Below are positions 34,101-42,058 of a stretch of DNA of 51,111 nucleotides, piece after piece. The stretch comes from an uncultured Eubacteriales bacterium (GTDB lineage: Bacteria > Bacillota > Clostridia > Christensenellales > QALW01). A program made the translations under genes and the position numbers. Where the stretch lies: NCBI GenBank assembly GCA_900547955.1, contig URIR01000009.1, forward strand, positions 1-51,111, given 5' to 3'. How positions within the stretch are numbered: position 1 is the stretch's first letter; each line of letters opens with the position of its first letter. The notes beneath the pieces are model-generated. The model searched no databases, was not told where the DNA came from, and worked only from the letters and a program-made list of their open reading frames with translations.

Positions 34101-34201
34101 TCTATAAAAGCGTCTTCGCCAGGCTGAAATTCATATTCGTTTTGTTTGTTGTTTTTGTTTAAATGTGGGTATCTATTTGAACCGCCTTTTTTTCGAGGCA
34201 T
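31163..34201 (-). CDS. bifunctional penicillin-binding protein 1A (GT51 transglycosylase and transpeptidase)
   Basis: This 1012-residue class A PBP polymerises and cross-links peptidoglycan outside the membrane. Residues 1-160 are a hydrophilic, poorly conserved cytoplasmic tail. A membrane helix lies at about 168-190. The GT51 domain follows with AIEDVRFRRHIG, GGSTITQQLIKN and LNTIPLGGSVYG. The transpeptidase has SSIKP (SxxK), SLN (KSLNTVA) and KTG (CGKTGTNSDYRG). The C-terminus, with several Cys (CKYSGKLATSACPE, CDCHR, CLDTNC) and a Tyr-rich end, is longer than in PBP1A of E. coli. It runs convergent to purD and ends just after the cloverleaf element. Confidence 0.95.
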   Translation of the reverse strand: MPRKKGGSNRYPHLNKNNKQNEYEFQPGEDAFIDDGLSENQEEIYIEHNLPHSASTKPRTESRNGISEQEIPDEVPIDAEKITIRPHSKPENTSGIYIQDEREEGFIQEPSASSHNSKAHTGRIRQTESKKTKNKKGKKEGSQNEISISDLFSKRTKPRNYFINLIFKTCKYFVVLLLVCGFSGLGAVLGLARAYVESLPDIDFGSITDLDQTTYIYDINGELLTSRYGSENREWADIEEIPEMLQNAFIAIEDVRFRRHIGVDFKRLIGSFILNMSSDSIQGGSTITQQLIKNTLLSTEQTYKRKIREAYLAIQLEQQYSKDEILEAYLNTIPLGGSVYGVKTAAMDYFGKELSELTLRECATLAGMTQNPSRYNPRLNYYSRNKPEQTDNRANNVLNEMYENGFITLAEYDAAMADQLVVLEESPLKDQNEMLAFVEYCIYDVITQLLKQEGLEDTSANRSAMESKIRTEGYNIYTTIDPEKQKAAEQAVYNYKKYPSMRYSEDKYTIQGRNPDGSIITLVQPQASSVVIDYRTGYIVAMVGGRTAPVNQKEYNRAYQSTMPVGSSIKPITVYGPALDLGKSAGTIYYDTRAPIENWGTEKGYPSNNGESGYTGSVTMRYAVEKSLNTVAAQALMYDVGIDTAVSYLNAMNVNPDHINADGPGLALGTSGLTPLEMAACFATIANMGEYLQPISFTKITDNQGNVILDMVAEQESKQVYKPSSAYQVIDMLYSALNGGGSAQGALMDGQTVCGKTGTNSDYRGVYFAGFTGYYVGSVWIGSDAYKPLKNAQGGTYAAPLWKDIMEPLHDGLPNKAVTDVTMEELGIEKFKFCKYSGKLATSACPETVTDIGVAADVLASPCDCHRSVTICLDTNCIATDYCPNTKTVSALIPPTSGQLANIYYNYPEIYRRYYSDNVLTINTHCSVHTAQWQGEQELKEQLHFNAQRLIQRSEQYAPQIENAAEYQQLLALTEALRSAYNNYDTVSYDYYRSCYNDLYNLIISLGFPLDF

Positions 34202-34333
34202 GAGTTTCTCTCCTTTTGGGGATTAAAGTTTATAAGCATTATAGCATATATTAATAGTATATCACAATCTTTCAAAGGTTAAAAGCCAAAAAATTCTTTC
34301 ATTGTTCATAAATCCGAAACAGGAGGCTTATAC

Positions 34334-34990
34334 ATGAAACGCAGACTGAAAAGAACAGGGATAATTGCAGGAGTCGCAGTTATAATTATCGCTGCAGTAT
34401 TTTTTATAATCGACCGTCAGGTATCGCCTCTGCTTATGAATGTTGCCAGCGCTGAGGTGAAGGAAATGGTGTCGCAGCTTGCTAACGAATGCGTGTTGGG
34501 GGTTATGGGCAGCTCATCGGAATATTCTGATTTGGTTACTCTTACTACGGACGACCAGGGGCATGTTACATATCTCTCCGCCGATTCTATAAGGATGAAT
34601 GGAATAGCTTATAACGCGTCCCTTGCCATTCAGGACGAATTGGAAAAAGCTGACGCGCATGATCTATCCATTCCTCTGGGCTCTGTTCTGGGAAGCGATT
34701 TATTTTCGGGTACGGGGCCTATGGTAAACGTCAGAATACAGCCGGCGGGCAATGTGAGCACCCAGTATAAGAGTGAATTTGCAGCCGCTGGAATTAATCA
34801 GACTCGGCATAAAATAGTGCTGGTTATTAATACCGAAGTTATAATAATATTGCCTACGGCCAGCTCGTCTGTTACCGTAAGCACTCAAATAACCGTTTCT
34901 GAGACCATTATAGTAGGTACTGTTCCTAATAATTATGTCAATGTAGACGAAACAGACAAAATGCTCAACCTTATACCCGACGGAGATTGA
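34334..34990 (+). CDS. yunB: sporulation protein YunB
   Basis: The 218-residue protein has one N-terminal membrane helix (about 8-28) and an extracellular region with an SPLLMNVASAEVKEMV segment and LSIPLGSVLGSDLFSGTGPMVNVRIQPAG. Its NVRI and late TVSTQITVSETIIVG strands match YunB of Bacillus, which is expressed under sigma E and is needed for normal spore formation. AGGAGG lies seven bases before ATG. It has its own short upstream gap and no close partner. Confidence 0.85.
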   Translation: MKRRLKRTGIIAGVAVIIIAAVFFIIDRQVSPLLMNVASAEVKEMVSQLANECVLGVMGSSSEYSDLVTLTTDDQGHVTYLSADSIRMNGIAYNASLAIQDELEKADAHDLSIPLGSVLGSDLFSGTGPMVNVRIQPAGNVSTQYKSEFAAAGINQTRHKIVLVINTEVIIILPTASSSVTVSTQITVSETIIVGTVPNNYVNVDETDKMLNLIPDGD

Positions 34991-35081
34991 GTTGGTTAAA
35001 GGGGTCAGATTTTAATTGATATTTTCTGAGAAATAAGTTAAAATAACAAAATACGGGTTAAAGAATTATATGGAGTGAAAG

Positions 35082-36218
35082 ATGCTGCAAGTACGAAAGG
35101 AAATATCAGATTATGAGGAGCTTATGCGTTCGCTGCGCAGACAGCTTCATACTCAGCCTGAATTAAGCGACCGCGAATACGATACGCAGGAATTCATTAT
35201 TGAATTTTTAAAAGGGCTTAAGCTGGACGAAATACAGTCTATGGCTGAAACGGGTGTAAAAGGCGTGATTTTAACGCCGGGAGCGTCTGAAACCCTGGGC
35301 TTTAGGGCGGATATGGACGCGCTTTATATAAGCGAGCAGAATAACTGCTCATATGCTTCCAAGCGCCCCGGGATAATGCATGCCTGCGGGCATGACGGTC
35401 ATATGGCTCTGCTTTTGGGCTTGGCCAGGTGGTGCAGCGAGCATAGGGACAGCCTTAAATATAATATTGTCTTTATATTTCAGCCGGGCGAGGAGGGCAC
35501 GGGCGGAGCCGTGCGCATGATTAAGGCCGGCGTTTTGGAGAATCCCAGAGTGGACAGGCTGTATGGCTATCATCTTATGCCAGAAATGGAAATTGGCAAA
35601 ATTGCTGTGGTTTCTGGTCCGCTTATGGCGGGAGCATGCGAATTTGATATTAAAATTACCGGCCGTTCCGCCCATGGCGCCGCGCCGTATAAGGGAATAG
35701 ACGCCTTAGCGGTTGCTTCCGAATGCTATCTGGCTATTCAGAATATTCTTACGCGCACCCTGCCGCCCGATATATGCGCGCTTATAACCGTAGGCAGGCT
35801 TTCTGCGGGCACGAGACGGAACATAGTGGCAGGAGAAGCGCTTATGGAATGCACTATGCGTACCTTTGAGGAGGATACATATGCGGGGCTTAAGAATAGA
35901 ATAATTGATAAAATAACAGCTGCGGCTTCTTCAAGCGGAGCTAAAGCTGAATTTATAGAGCATGTTCGCTATCCGGCTGTGGTTAATCCTTCTTCTTTAG
36001 CTGTGGGCGTTGTTAAGCTGCTTGAGACGGATGCGCTGGAGGAAATTTCCCCTCTTATGATAGCTGAGGATTTCTCCTTTTATCAGAAAGCCTGTGAGGC
36101 GCTGTTTATGTTTTTGGGCTGTTCAGGCAGCGAGTCTCTGCACAGCGCAAAGTTTGATTTTGACGAGAGTGCGCTTTTATATGGGCTTGAGCTTTATATT
36201 AGGATTATTGAAAATTAA
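35082..36218 (+). CDS. M20-family amidohydrolase (HipO/IAA-amino-acid-hydrolase type)
   Basis: The 378-residue protein is an M20D metallohydrolase with LRRQLHTQPELSDREYDT, FRADMDAL, MHACGHDGHMALLLGLA and PGEEGTGGA, which carry the metal ligands (Asp, His, Glu), and HLMPEMEIG. A dimerisation domain interrupts it (about 180-290), starting KITGRSAHGAAPYKGIDA. It removes an acyl or amino-acid group from an N-acyl amino acid or peptide; the substrate is not evident. It has a weak site before ATG 35082 (GGAGTG). Confidence 0.9.
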   Translation: MLQVRKEISDYEELMRSLRRQLHTQPELSDREYDTQEFIIEFLKGLKLDEIQSMAETGVKGVILTPGASETLGFRADMDALYISEQNNCSYASKRPGIMHACGHDGHMALLLGLARWCSEHRDSLKYNIVFIFQPGEEGTGGAVRMIKAGVLENPRVDRLYGYHLMPEMEIGKIAVVSGPLMAGACEFDIKITGRSAHGAAPYKGIDALAVASECYLAIQNILTRTLPPDICALITVGRLSAGTRRNIVAGEALMECTMRTFEEDTYAGLKNRIIDKITAAASSSGAKAEFIEHVRYPAVVNPSSLAVGVVKLLETDALEEISPLMIAEDFSFYQKACEALFMFLGCSGSESLHSAKFDFDESALLYGLELYIRIIEN

Positions 36219-36246
36219 TAATTGCTGAGAGGCGGTATTTTGAAGA

Positions 36247-37125
36247 ATGGGTAAATTATTTGATAGACTGATAAACGGCAAGCCGGATAAAAAGGATTTT
36301 ACAACGGCAGATTTGCCGAAGAATCGTTTTGACTTGTTTGTAGATGTAGTAAAGCTGCGCTTTACCGGGCTTATAACAGTCAACCTGCTTTATGTAATTT
36401 TTTTGCTTCCGTTAATAATTTTCAGTCTGTTTTCCTATTTTGCAGTAGTGCAGAAAACAGCCATGGACGGAAGCATAGAACCCAATTTGCTTAAAAGCGC
36501 TTTTAACACCTATCTGCTTATGTTTATTCCGCTCTATGCTATAGCCGGCCCTGCTAAGGCGGGCGTGCATTATGTTTTGAGGAACTGGTCGTGGGGAGAG
36601 CAGGCTTCGCCTGTGAAAGATTTTTTCAAGGAATTTAAGCGGAGCTGGAAAAAGGGCTTGGTTGTAAATCTTCTGGTAGGCGTGTTAATATATGCGATAT
36701 GGTTCTGGTTCCATAATTTTGTGGAAAATGGAGAGTCCGCCCTAAGATATGTATTTATGATAGGCATAAGCATTATAGCGTTCTTGTATTTTTTGACCTC
36801 CATATATATTTATCCTATAATGGTTACCTACGATTTGCCATTAAGCAAAATTTTAAAGAATTCGGCTATTTTCGGGCTTATGCTGGTTCCCCGCAATATA
36901 CTGGTGCTGTTATGCATGGCTGCGGTTATAATTATAGTGGCGCTTATCTATCAAATATCCTCGGTTATAGTGCTTATTATGGGCTTCAGCCTGTTTTTCC
37001 TGGCTAAGACGATATACTGCGGAAGCGTTTTCGATAGGTTCAGAAAGAACCTTACCACAGATGATGTGGCGGAGCGGCGGGGAATGGCGCCAGGACAGCC
37101 TAAAAATGGGAAGGGCAATAAGTAA
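36247..37125 (+). CDS. YesL-like (DUF624) membrane protein
   Basis: The 292-residue protein has about five membrane helices (near 50-70, 93-113, 140-160, 173-192 and 215-255). The family-type feature is the FxxxxxLxxTGLITVNLLYVIFLLPLIIF first helix followed by GPAKAGVHYVLRNWSWGEQASPVKDFFKEFKRSWKKG. DUF624/YesL proteins often lie near sugar ABC transporters; here none is present. The first and last parts are charged and cytosolic. Function is unknown. The gene ends exactly where the methyltransferase starts. Confidence 0.8.
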   Translation: MGKLFDRLINGKPDKKDFTTADLPKNRFDLFVDVVKLRFTGLITVNLLYVIFLLPLIIFSLFSYFAVVQKTAMDGSIEPNLLKSAFNTYLLMFIPLYAIAGPAKAGVHYVLRNWSWGEQASPVKDFFKEFKRSWKKGLVVNLLVGVLIYAIWFWFHNFVENGESALRYVFMIGISIIAFLYFLTSIYIYPIMVTYDLPLSKILKNSAIFGLMLVPRNILVLLCMAAVIIIVALIYQISSVIVLIMGFSLFFLAKTIYCGSVFDRFRKNLTTDDVAERRGMAPGQPKNGKGNK

Positions 37126-37854
37126 ATGCAGTACGCAGAATTTGCGCAGGTTTACGATGTGCTTATGAGTCAAGTCCCGTATGCGGCTTGGGTGGATTTT
37201 ATATTAAAAAAGACCTCGCCGCCTAAAGGCGCGGAGGTTTTTGACGCAGCGTGCGGTACGGGCAGTGCTGCCCTGGAATTTTCAAAGCAGGGCTTTAAGG
37301 TAACCGCTATGGATATCTCTGAAGATATGCTCCAGGTTGCTGCCGAGAGATTTCGGCTTGCGGGCAGAAGAGTCAGCCTTATAGAGGGCGATATTGCTCA
37401 TTTTAGCCTGCACAGGCCGGTGAACCTTATAACCTGCGTCTGCGACGGGGTTAATTATCTTACGGACAGCAGGGACGCGCAGCGCTTTTTTGACCGCGCT
37501 TTCGGATTTTTAAAAACGGACGGCGCGCTGGCGTTTGATATTAGCGGCGTCTGCAAGCTGGAAGAAAGATTGCCCGGCAATCTTTTTTACGAGGATAGGG
37601 ATGAGATTACATATTTTTGGCAGAGCGAATTTAAGGACGGAATATGCGGCATGGAGCTGACGTTTTTTGTAAAGCAGCCCGGAGGTCTTTACGAGCGCTT
37701 TGACGAAAGACATTTTCAGAGAGCCTACGGCTTAAATGAAATAAAGGGTATGCTATTAAAAAGCGGTTTTGAAAAAATCGAATGCCTTGACGGATACAGC
37801 GACAGGCCGGCCGTGCCCGAAAGCGAGAGGATGCTTTTCATAGCCTATAAATAA
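37126..37854 (+). CDS. class I SAM-dependent methyltransferase
   Basis: This 242-residue protein has the SAM-binding motif I VFDAACGTGSAALEFSKQG, then MDISEDMLQVAAERF (acidic residue for the ribose) and ITCVCDGVNYL. It fits the ubiquinone-type small methyltransferase family. It begins on the base after the stop of the YesL-like gene and precedes the Hsp33 gene. The acceptor is unknown. Confidence 0.88.
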   Translation: MQYAEFAQVYDVLMSQVPYAAWVDFILKKTSPPKGAEVFDAACGTGSAALEFSKQGFKVTAMDISEDMLQVAAERFRLAGRRVSLIEGDIAHFSLHRPVNLITCVCDGVNYLTDSRDAQRFFDRAFGFLKTDGALAFDISGVCKLEERLPGNLFYEDRDEITYFWQSEFKDGICGMELTFFVKQPGGLYERFDERHFQRAYGLNEIKGMLLKSGFEKIECLDGYSDRPAVPESERMLFIAYK

Positions 37855-37897
37855 GCTTGGCTGCAATGTCGGCAAATTACATAAAAAAGAGGACAAT

Positions 37898-38752
37898 ATG
37901 AAAGACGGAATATTGCGCGGACTGCTTTGCGACGGTGAAGCGTCCATAGAAATAATAAGCGCGCGGGACACAGTCGCCCGTGCTGGTGAAATACACAACG
38001 CTTCGCCTGAAGTTACTGCGGCGTTGGGCCGCGCTTTAATGGGCGCCTGTTTAATGTGCGGCCGCCTTAAAGGGGAAAAAGAGCGGCTTTCTCTTACATT
38101 TAAGGGAGACGGGCCGGCCGGGAGCGTTATAGCTGTTGCCTCCAGCAGCGGAGTGCTTAAGGGCTATGCGGCTAATCCCGACGCCCGTGCAGGCTTCAGG
38201 CCGGACGGCAAATTGAATGTAGGAGGAGTAATTGGCCGGAACGGCACTTTGATTGTAGCCCGCGATTCAGGTTCGGGCGAGCCGTATTCCGGCGTATCCG
38301 AACTGGTTTCGGGAGAGATAGCGGAGGATATAGCCAGATATTATTATATAAGCGAGCAGCAGCCTTCGGCAGTATTATTAGGAGTGGGCTTTGAGCGCGC
38401 GCAGGTGACTTCTGCCGGAGGCATTTTAATCACCCCTCTGCCTGGTTGCAGCCAAAACGCGCTTGAAAAGATAGAGGCTCAGCTTTGCCGCATGAATCCT
38501 GTAAGCGAATTGGCGGGCATGTATTTGAGCCTGGAAGAATTTCTTCACGATTCGTTTTGGGAAATAGGCGCAAGGTCGCTGGAGGAAAAGGAAGTTTATT
38601 ATAATTGCGACTGTTCGCGTGAACGCATGCTGGAGGCGCTTTTTGCGCTTCCGGCGGCGGACCGTAGCGAATTGGCTTCGCAAAATGAGATTGAAATGTG
38701 CTGTCAGTTCTGCGGAAAAAAATATGTCATAAAAGCGGACGAGCTGAAGTAA
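37898..38752 (+). CDS. hslO: redox-regulated chaperone Hsp33
   Basis: Hsp33 is a holdase activated by oxidation of four Cys that otherwise bind zinc. The 284 residues carry the N-terminal DGILRGLLCDGEASIEIISARDTVARA and the C-terminal redox switch: CDC (in YYNCDCSRERM) and CQFC, the expected CxC and CxxC. Length is typical. It follows a methyltransferase by 43 bases and precedes a TPR protein by 15. Confidence 0.96.
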   Translation: MKDGILRGLLCDGEASIEIISARDTVARAGEIHNASPEVTAALGRALMGACLMCGRLKGEKERLSLTFKGDGPAGSVIAVASSSGVLKGYAANPDARAGFRPDGKLNVGGVIGRNGTLIVARDSGSGEPYSGVSELVSGEIAEDIARYYYISEQQPSAVLLGVGFERAQVTSAGGILITPLPGCSQNALEKIEAQLCRMNPVSELAGMYLSLEEFLHDSFWEIGARSLEEKEVYYNCDCSRERMLEALFALPAADRSELASQNEIEMCCQFCGKKYVIKADELK

Positions 38753-38767
38753 TTTTCGGGTGATAAT

Positions 38768-40405
38768 ATGGGAGATATAGTCAGCGTAAAAAACAGCGCT
38801 GAAAGAATGTATGAGCGGGGAAGCAAGGCGGCTTACTCGGGAGATTATCTAAATGCTGTTTATTATCTTAAGGAAGCTGTAAATAAAAAGCCGGACAATC
38901 CTTTCTATCTGACCGATCTGGCTTTTGCCCTGAATGAAGTAGGCAGATATTCCGAGGCGCTGCAATATGCGGCCTCAGGCGTGGTTTTAAAGCTTGAGCC
39001 TGGGCAGGAGGGCATATTATATTACATAATGGGAGAAGCATATTTAGGACTGGGAGATTATTTCAGCGCCGCTAAGTTTTTGCGGGCGAGCGTTAGCGTC
39101 AGTCCGGACGGGCCGTATTCTGCCGACGCTTATAATTATTTGACAGATTTAAGCGAATCGGAAGATGAAGCCGGAGAAGAATCAGAACAGGCTGAACTGG
39201 TGGATTTTGAAGGGGAGCAGATGCTGGAGCAGGCTCGGTTTATGTCTCTGGCTGACGGAGGAGAGCGTCTGTCCCTGGATTTGCTCAAGCAGTATACTGA
39301 AAAATACGGCGAGACCATTCCGTCATTAGAGACCATGATATTGGTTCTCTATTATCAAAACGAATGGGAGCTTTTGTTGGATTATGCCTATAAGCTGCTT
39401 AATATGGACGCAGGCTCAGTTTTTGCTATGGTTTACGGCTATATAGCCGCAGTCCAGATGGAGGACGAAATTCGGGAAAACTATTTTGCCGGGCTTATAA
39501 GCGATATAAACGAATGCTATCCTAAAGAACTGGAGCTGCTATTTCGTTTCTTTGACTGGGCTAATAACGCGCCTCTTGCAATTAGAGTGCTGTTTGCGCT
39601 TTATTGCGAGGATGATTATAATATACAGCTTGTTTACGCACTAGGCGCGGCGTATTTTAATAATCATGATATTAAGGGCGCGTTTGAAATGTTCGGCCGC
39701 CTTTATCTTCTGGACGGAGGCAGTCCCGAAGCGGCGGGATTCAGGGAAATGCTTTCTCAAACGTCAAGGCCGGAAAAGCTTTCGTATATTTACGGGCTGC
39801 CTCCGGGTATGCGCGAGGAATGGAATCAGCGTCTGCTGGAGGCGGCGGACGGCGGTATTTTGCCCGAGCCTTTGCCAGCCTATATAAGATATGCGTTGCT
39901 TTATGGGCCTCTGGAAATTACCAAGCGCTTTATCTGCATGCTTCCGCTTGGGGAACGCTGGGTATTGAGCATTATAGCTAAATGCCTGTGCGGCGAAAGG
40001 GTGGACGTAATACGCAAAAAGGAGATTCTGGACGCGCTGGCTGCGGCGGGCCTGGATTTAAGCGGTCTGCCTGTAAATAACTGCGGCGATATTATGACCG
40101 GCGAAAGCTTTAGAAGGCTTTATGGGAAACCGGCGCTGTTTACAGTCGCCAGGCGCATAGCTTCTAAATACAGCGAAGCCGACGTGCAGCTAAATATAGC
40201 TATTGTATATAAGCTTATGCAGGGCAGGCAGATAAATGATTTGAACGAAATAAACGCGGCTTTGGAAATTATGCTTTGCCGGGAGCATTCGGAAGAATTT
40301 GATATCGGCGAGCTTTCGCAGGTATATAATATAAGCGGGGAAAAGATAAAGGAAATAATTTCTCTGTTGGATGGGAGCAATGATAAAAATGAGCAGACTG
40401 ATTGA
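38768..40405 (+). CDS. TPR-repeat protein of unknown function
   Basis: The 545-residue soluble protein begins with TPR repeats (about 8-115; AERMYERGSKAAYSGDYLNAVYYLKEAVNKKPDN is the first), has an acidic linker (about 125-145) and then further helical repeats to about 330. I do not recognise the last 200 residues, though they include a YSEADVQLNIAIVYKLMQGRQI helix and end in a helix-turn-helix-like EFDIGELSQVYNISGEKIKEIISLLD. It overlaps the next gene. It may scaffold a protein complex. Confidence 0.7.
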   Translation: MGDIVSVKNSAERMYERGSKAAYSGDYLNAVYYLKEAVNKKPDNPFYLTDLAFALNEVGRYSEALQYAASGVVLKLEPGQEGILYYIMGEAYLGLGDYFSAAKFLRASVSVSPDGPYSADAYNYLTDLSESEDEAGEESEQAELVDFEGEQMLEQARFMSLADGGERLSLDLLKQYTEKYGETIPSLETMILVLYYQNEWELLLDYAYKLLNMDAGSVFAMVYGYIAAVQMEDEIRENYFAGLISDINECYPKELELLFRFFDWANNAPLAIRVLFALYCEDDYNIQLVYALGAAYFNNHDIKGAFEMFGRLYLLDGGSPEAAGFREMLSQTSRPEKLSYIYGLPPGMREEWNQRLLEAADGGILPEPLPAYIRYALLYGPLEITKRFICMLPLGERWVLSIIAKCLCGERVDVIRKKEILDALAAAGLDLSGLPVNNCGDIMTGESFRRLYGKPALFTVARRIASKYSEADVQLNIAIVYKLMQGRQINDLNEINAALEIMLCREHSEEFDIGELSQVYNISGEKIKEIISLLDGSNDKNEQTD

Positions 40406-41198
40406 TTATGACGCGCAGTTTAGGGAATATTTTGATAATTGGTATGAGCTTAATAGGGAAAGGTATACTAAGCCTGAGCAGATAGAGGAAAAGCTTCATT
40501 CCCTTTATGACGAATGGGCCGCCAAGGAGAGGGCGGAGCTGGATAAAATGGATATTAAGCAGCTTAATGAGCTTTTTATGCAGTATGCCGAATGCGGCGA
40601 AGTCCCTGATTTAGTTTGCGAGGCTATAGTCAGAAAGGGCCGTGAAGGCGAAAAGGGGCTTTATGAATTATACCGCGCAGGCATGCTGAGCACGCCTGCG
40701 GTTATTACTATTATAAATCTTCTGGCCGAGATGAAATCCAGCCTGCCGTATGCCGATTATATGGCTCTGCTTTCTCAAAGCCGTGAGGAAAACGAGATTG
40801 CCGAAGCGGCGGCGGAAGCCTTATCTGAAGCGCCTAAAGAGTTCTTTAACGATATACTGTCCGCCTTTGAAAATGCCCGCAGCGTATGGGCCAGGGAATT
40901 GCTTATGAATGCGCTTGTGCATATAAAGGCGGATTACCGTCTCTATGACGGGCTGCATCAATTATTGGAGGCTTCGGAGAATACCGCTTTTATTGCGGCC
41001 ATGATGGCGGAAAGCGGTATTGAGCGCTGCTTGGATGACCTTAAGGCTTTGGAATACAGCAGAGATATAAATTATATAGATTATGTGGAAATCTGCAATG
41101 CAATAGAGGCGCTGGGCGGAGAAACGGCGAGGGACAGACAGTTTGAGGGCGACCCGTATTATGAGATGATGAAATCTCCCGACGCTGGCATTAATTGA
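40389..41198 (+). CDS. alpha-helical repeat protein of unknown function
   Basis: The protein is 269 residues from ATG 40389, which lies 11 bases after GGGAG (40373-40377); the in-frame starts at 40371 and 40380 are poorly placed. It is all helical, with alternating pairs such as LLAEMKSSLPYADYMALL and ELLMNALVHIKADYRLYDGLHQLLEASENTAF that resemble HEAT-like repeats. No catalytic motif is visible. It overlaps the preceding TPR gene by 17 bases and is probably functionally linked to it. Confidence 0.65.
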   Translation: MSRLIDYDAQFREYFDNWYELNRERYTKPEQIEEKLHSLYDEWAAKERAELDKMDIKQLNELFMQYAECGEVPDLVCEAIVRKGREGEKGLYELYRAGMLSTPAVITIINLLAEMKSSLPYADYMALLSQSREENEIAEAAAEALSEAPKEFFNDILSAFENARSVWARELLMNALVHIKADYRLYDGLHQLLEASENTAFIAAMMAESGIERCLDDLKALEYSRDINYIDYVEICNAIEALGGETARDRQFEGDPYYEMMKSPDAGIN

Positions 41199-41268
41199 AC
41201 GCCGGCGTTTTATAAAAACCAATTTAGGAAAGGCCAGCCGTCTGGAACGGGCTGAAATAGGATATGCG

Positions 41269-41964
41269 ATGGAGAAAAAATTAATCACCTTAAAGGACAT
41301 ATGCGAAAATCCGGATATAGCAGACCTTGTAAACGGGGCTAACCGCGCGCTGGAGGTTATGGGATATACTGAGCACGGACCCCGCCACGTAGGCTTTGTC
41401 AGCCGGACAGCGGCTAATATTCTGCGTGAATTGGGCTATGAGGAGCGCACGGTAGAATTAGCCGCGATAACCGGCTGGCTTCATGACGTGGGCAATTTAA
41501 TCAATAGGGTCAACCATGGAATAACCGGGGCGGCTCTTATTATACCTATCCTGTCAAATATGGGAATGCCGATGCACGAAATAGTACAGATAGCGGGAGC
41601 GATAGGGAATCACGAGGAGCAGGTTGGTAAGCCCATAAGCTCTATAAGCGCCGCTATTATAATAGCTGATAAAATTGACGCTCACAGGACAAGGGTGCGC
41701 AGGGGAAAATACGATTATAACGATATTCATGACCGGGTTAATTATGCGATTAAGCAGAATAATTTGTCTGTGGACAGTCAGGAAAGGATAATAAAGTACG
41801 ACGTGCACATGGATGATTCCTCCTCCCTTACCGATTTCTTTCAAATTTACCTTTCGCGTATGCGCTTTGCTGAGGAGGCTGCGAAGTTTTTAGGCTGTTC
41901 TTTTAGATTTTATTTTAACGGCCAGCTTGTTAATACAGCAGCGCAGGCGCGCAGGGAGCCGTAA
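41269..41964 (+). CDS. HD-domain phosphohydrolase
   Basis: The 231-residue protein has an HD domain with EHGPRHVGFVSRTAANIL (first His), GWLHDVGNLI (HD pair) and a later HEEQ and ADKIDAHRTR with the last Asp. HD enzymes usually cleave nucleotides or phosphoesters; the substrate is not evident. ATG 41269 is spaced 33 bases after a weak AGGAAAGG site, so the start is less certain. It stands after the TPR and helical-repeat genes. Confidence 0.85.
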   Translation: MEKKLITLKDICENPDIADLVNGANRALEVMGYTEHGPRHVGFVSRTAANILRELGYEERTVELAAITGWLHDVGNLINRVNHGITGAALIIPILSNMGMPMHEIVQIAGAIGNHEEQVGKPISSISAAIIIADKIDAHRTRVRRGKYDYNDIHDRVNYAIKQNNLSVDSQERIIKYDVHMDDSSSLTDFFQIYLSRMRFAEEAAKFLGCSFRFYFNGQLVNTAAQARREP

Positions 41965-41972
41965 CCAGCTCC

Positions 41973-42005
41973 GGCTTAAAAAGAATAGCTTTTCTTTTTT
42001 AAGCC
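41973..42005 (+). terminator. A/T-rich hairpin between HD and YkvI genes
   Basis: GGCTTAAAAAGAA (41973-41985) pairs with TTCTTTTTTAAGCC (41992-42005). It lacks a T tail after the stem apart from the T run within it, so it is a modest candidate. Confidence 0.4.
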
Positions 42006-42058
42006 ATAATGTCCAGGCCCTAAAGCATATGCTGTAAAAAAGCAAGGGGGATAAGGGC

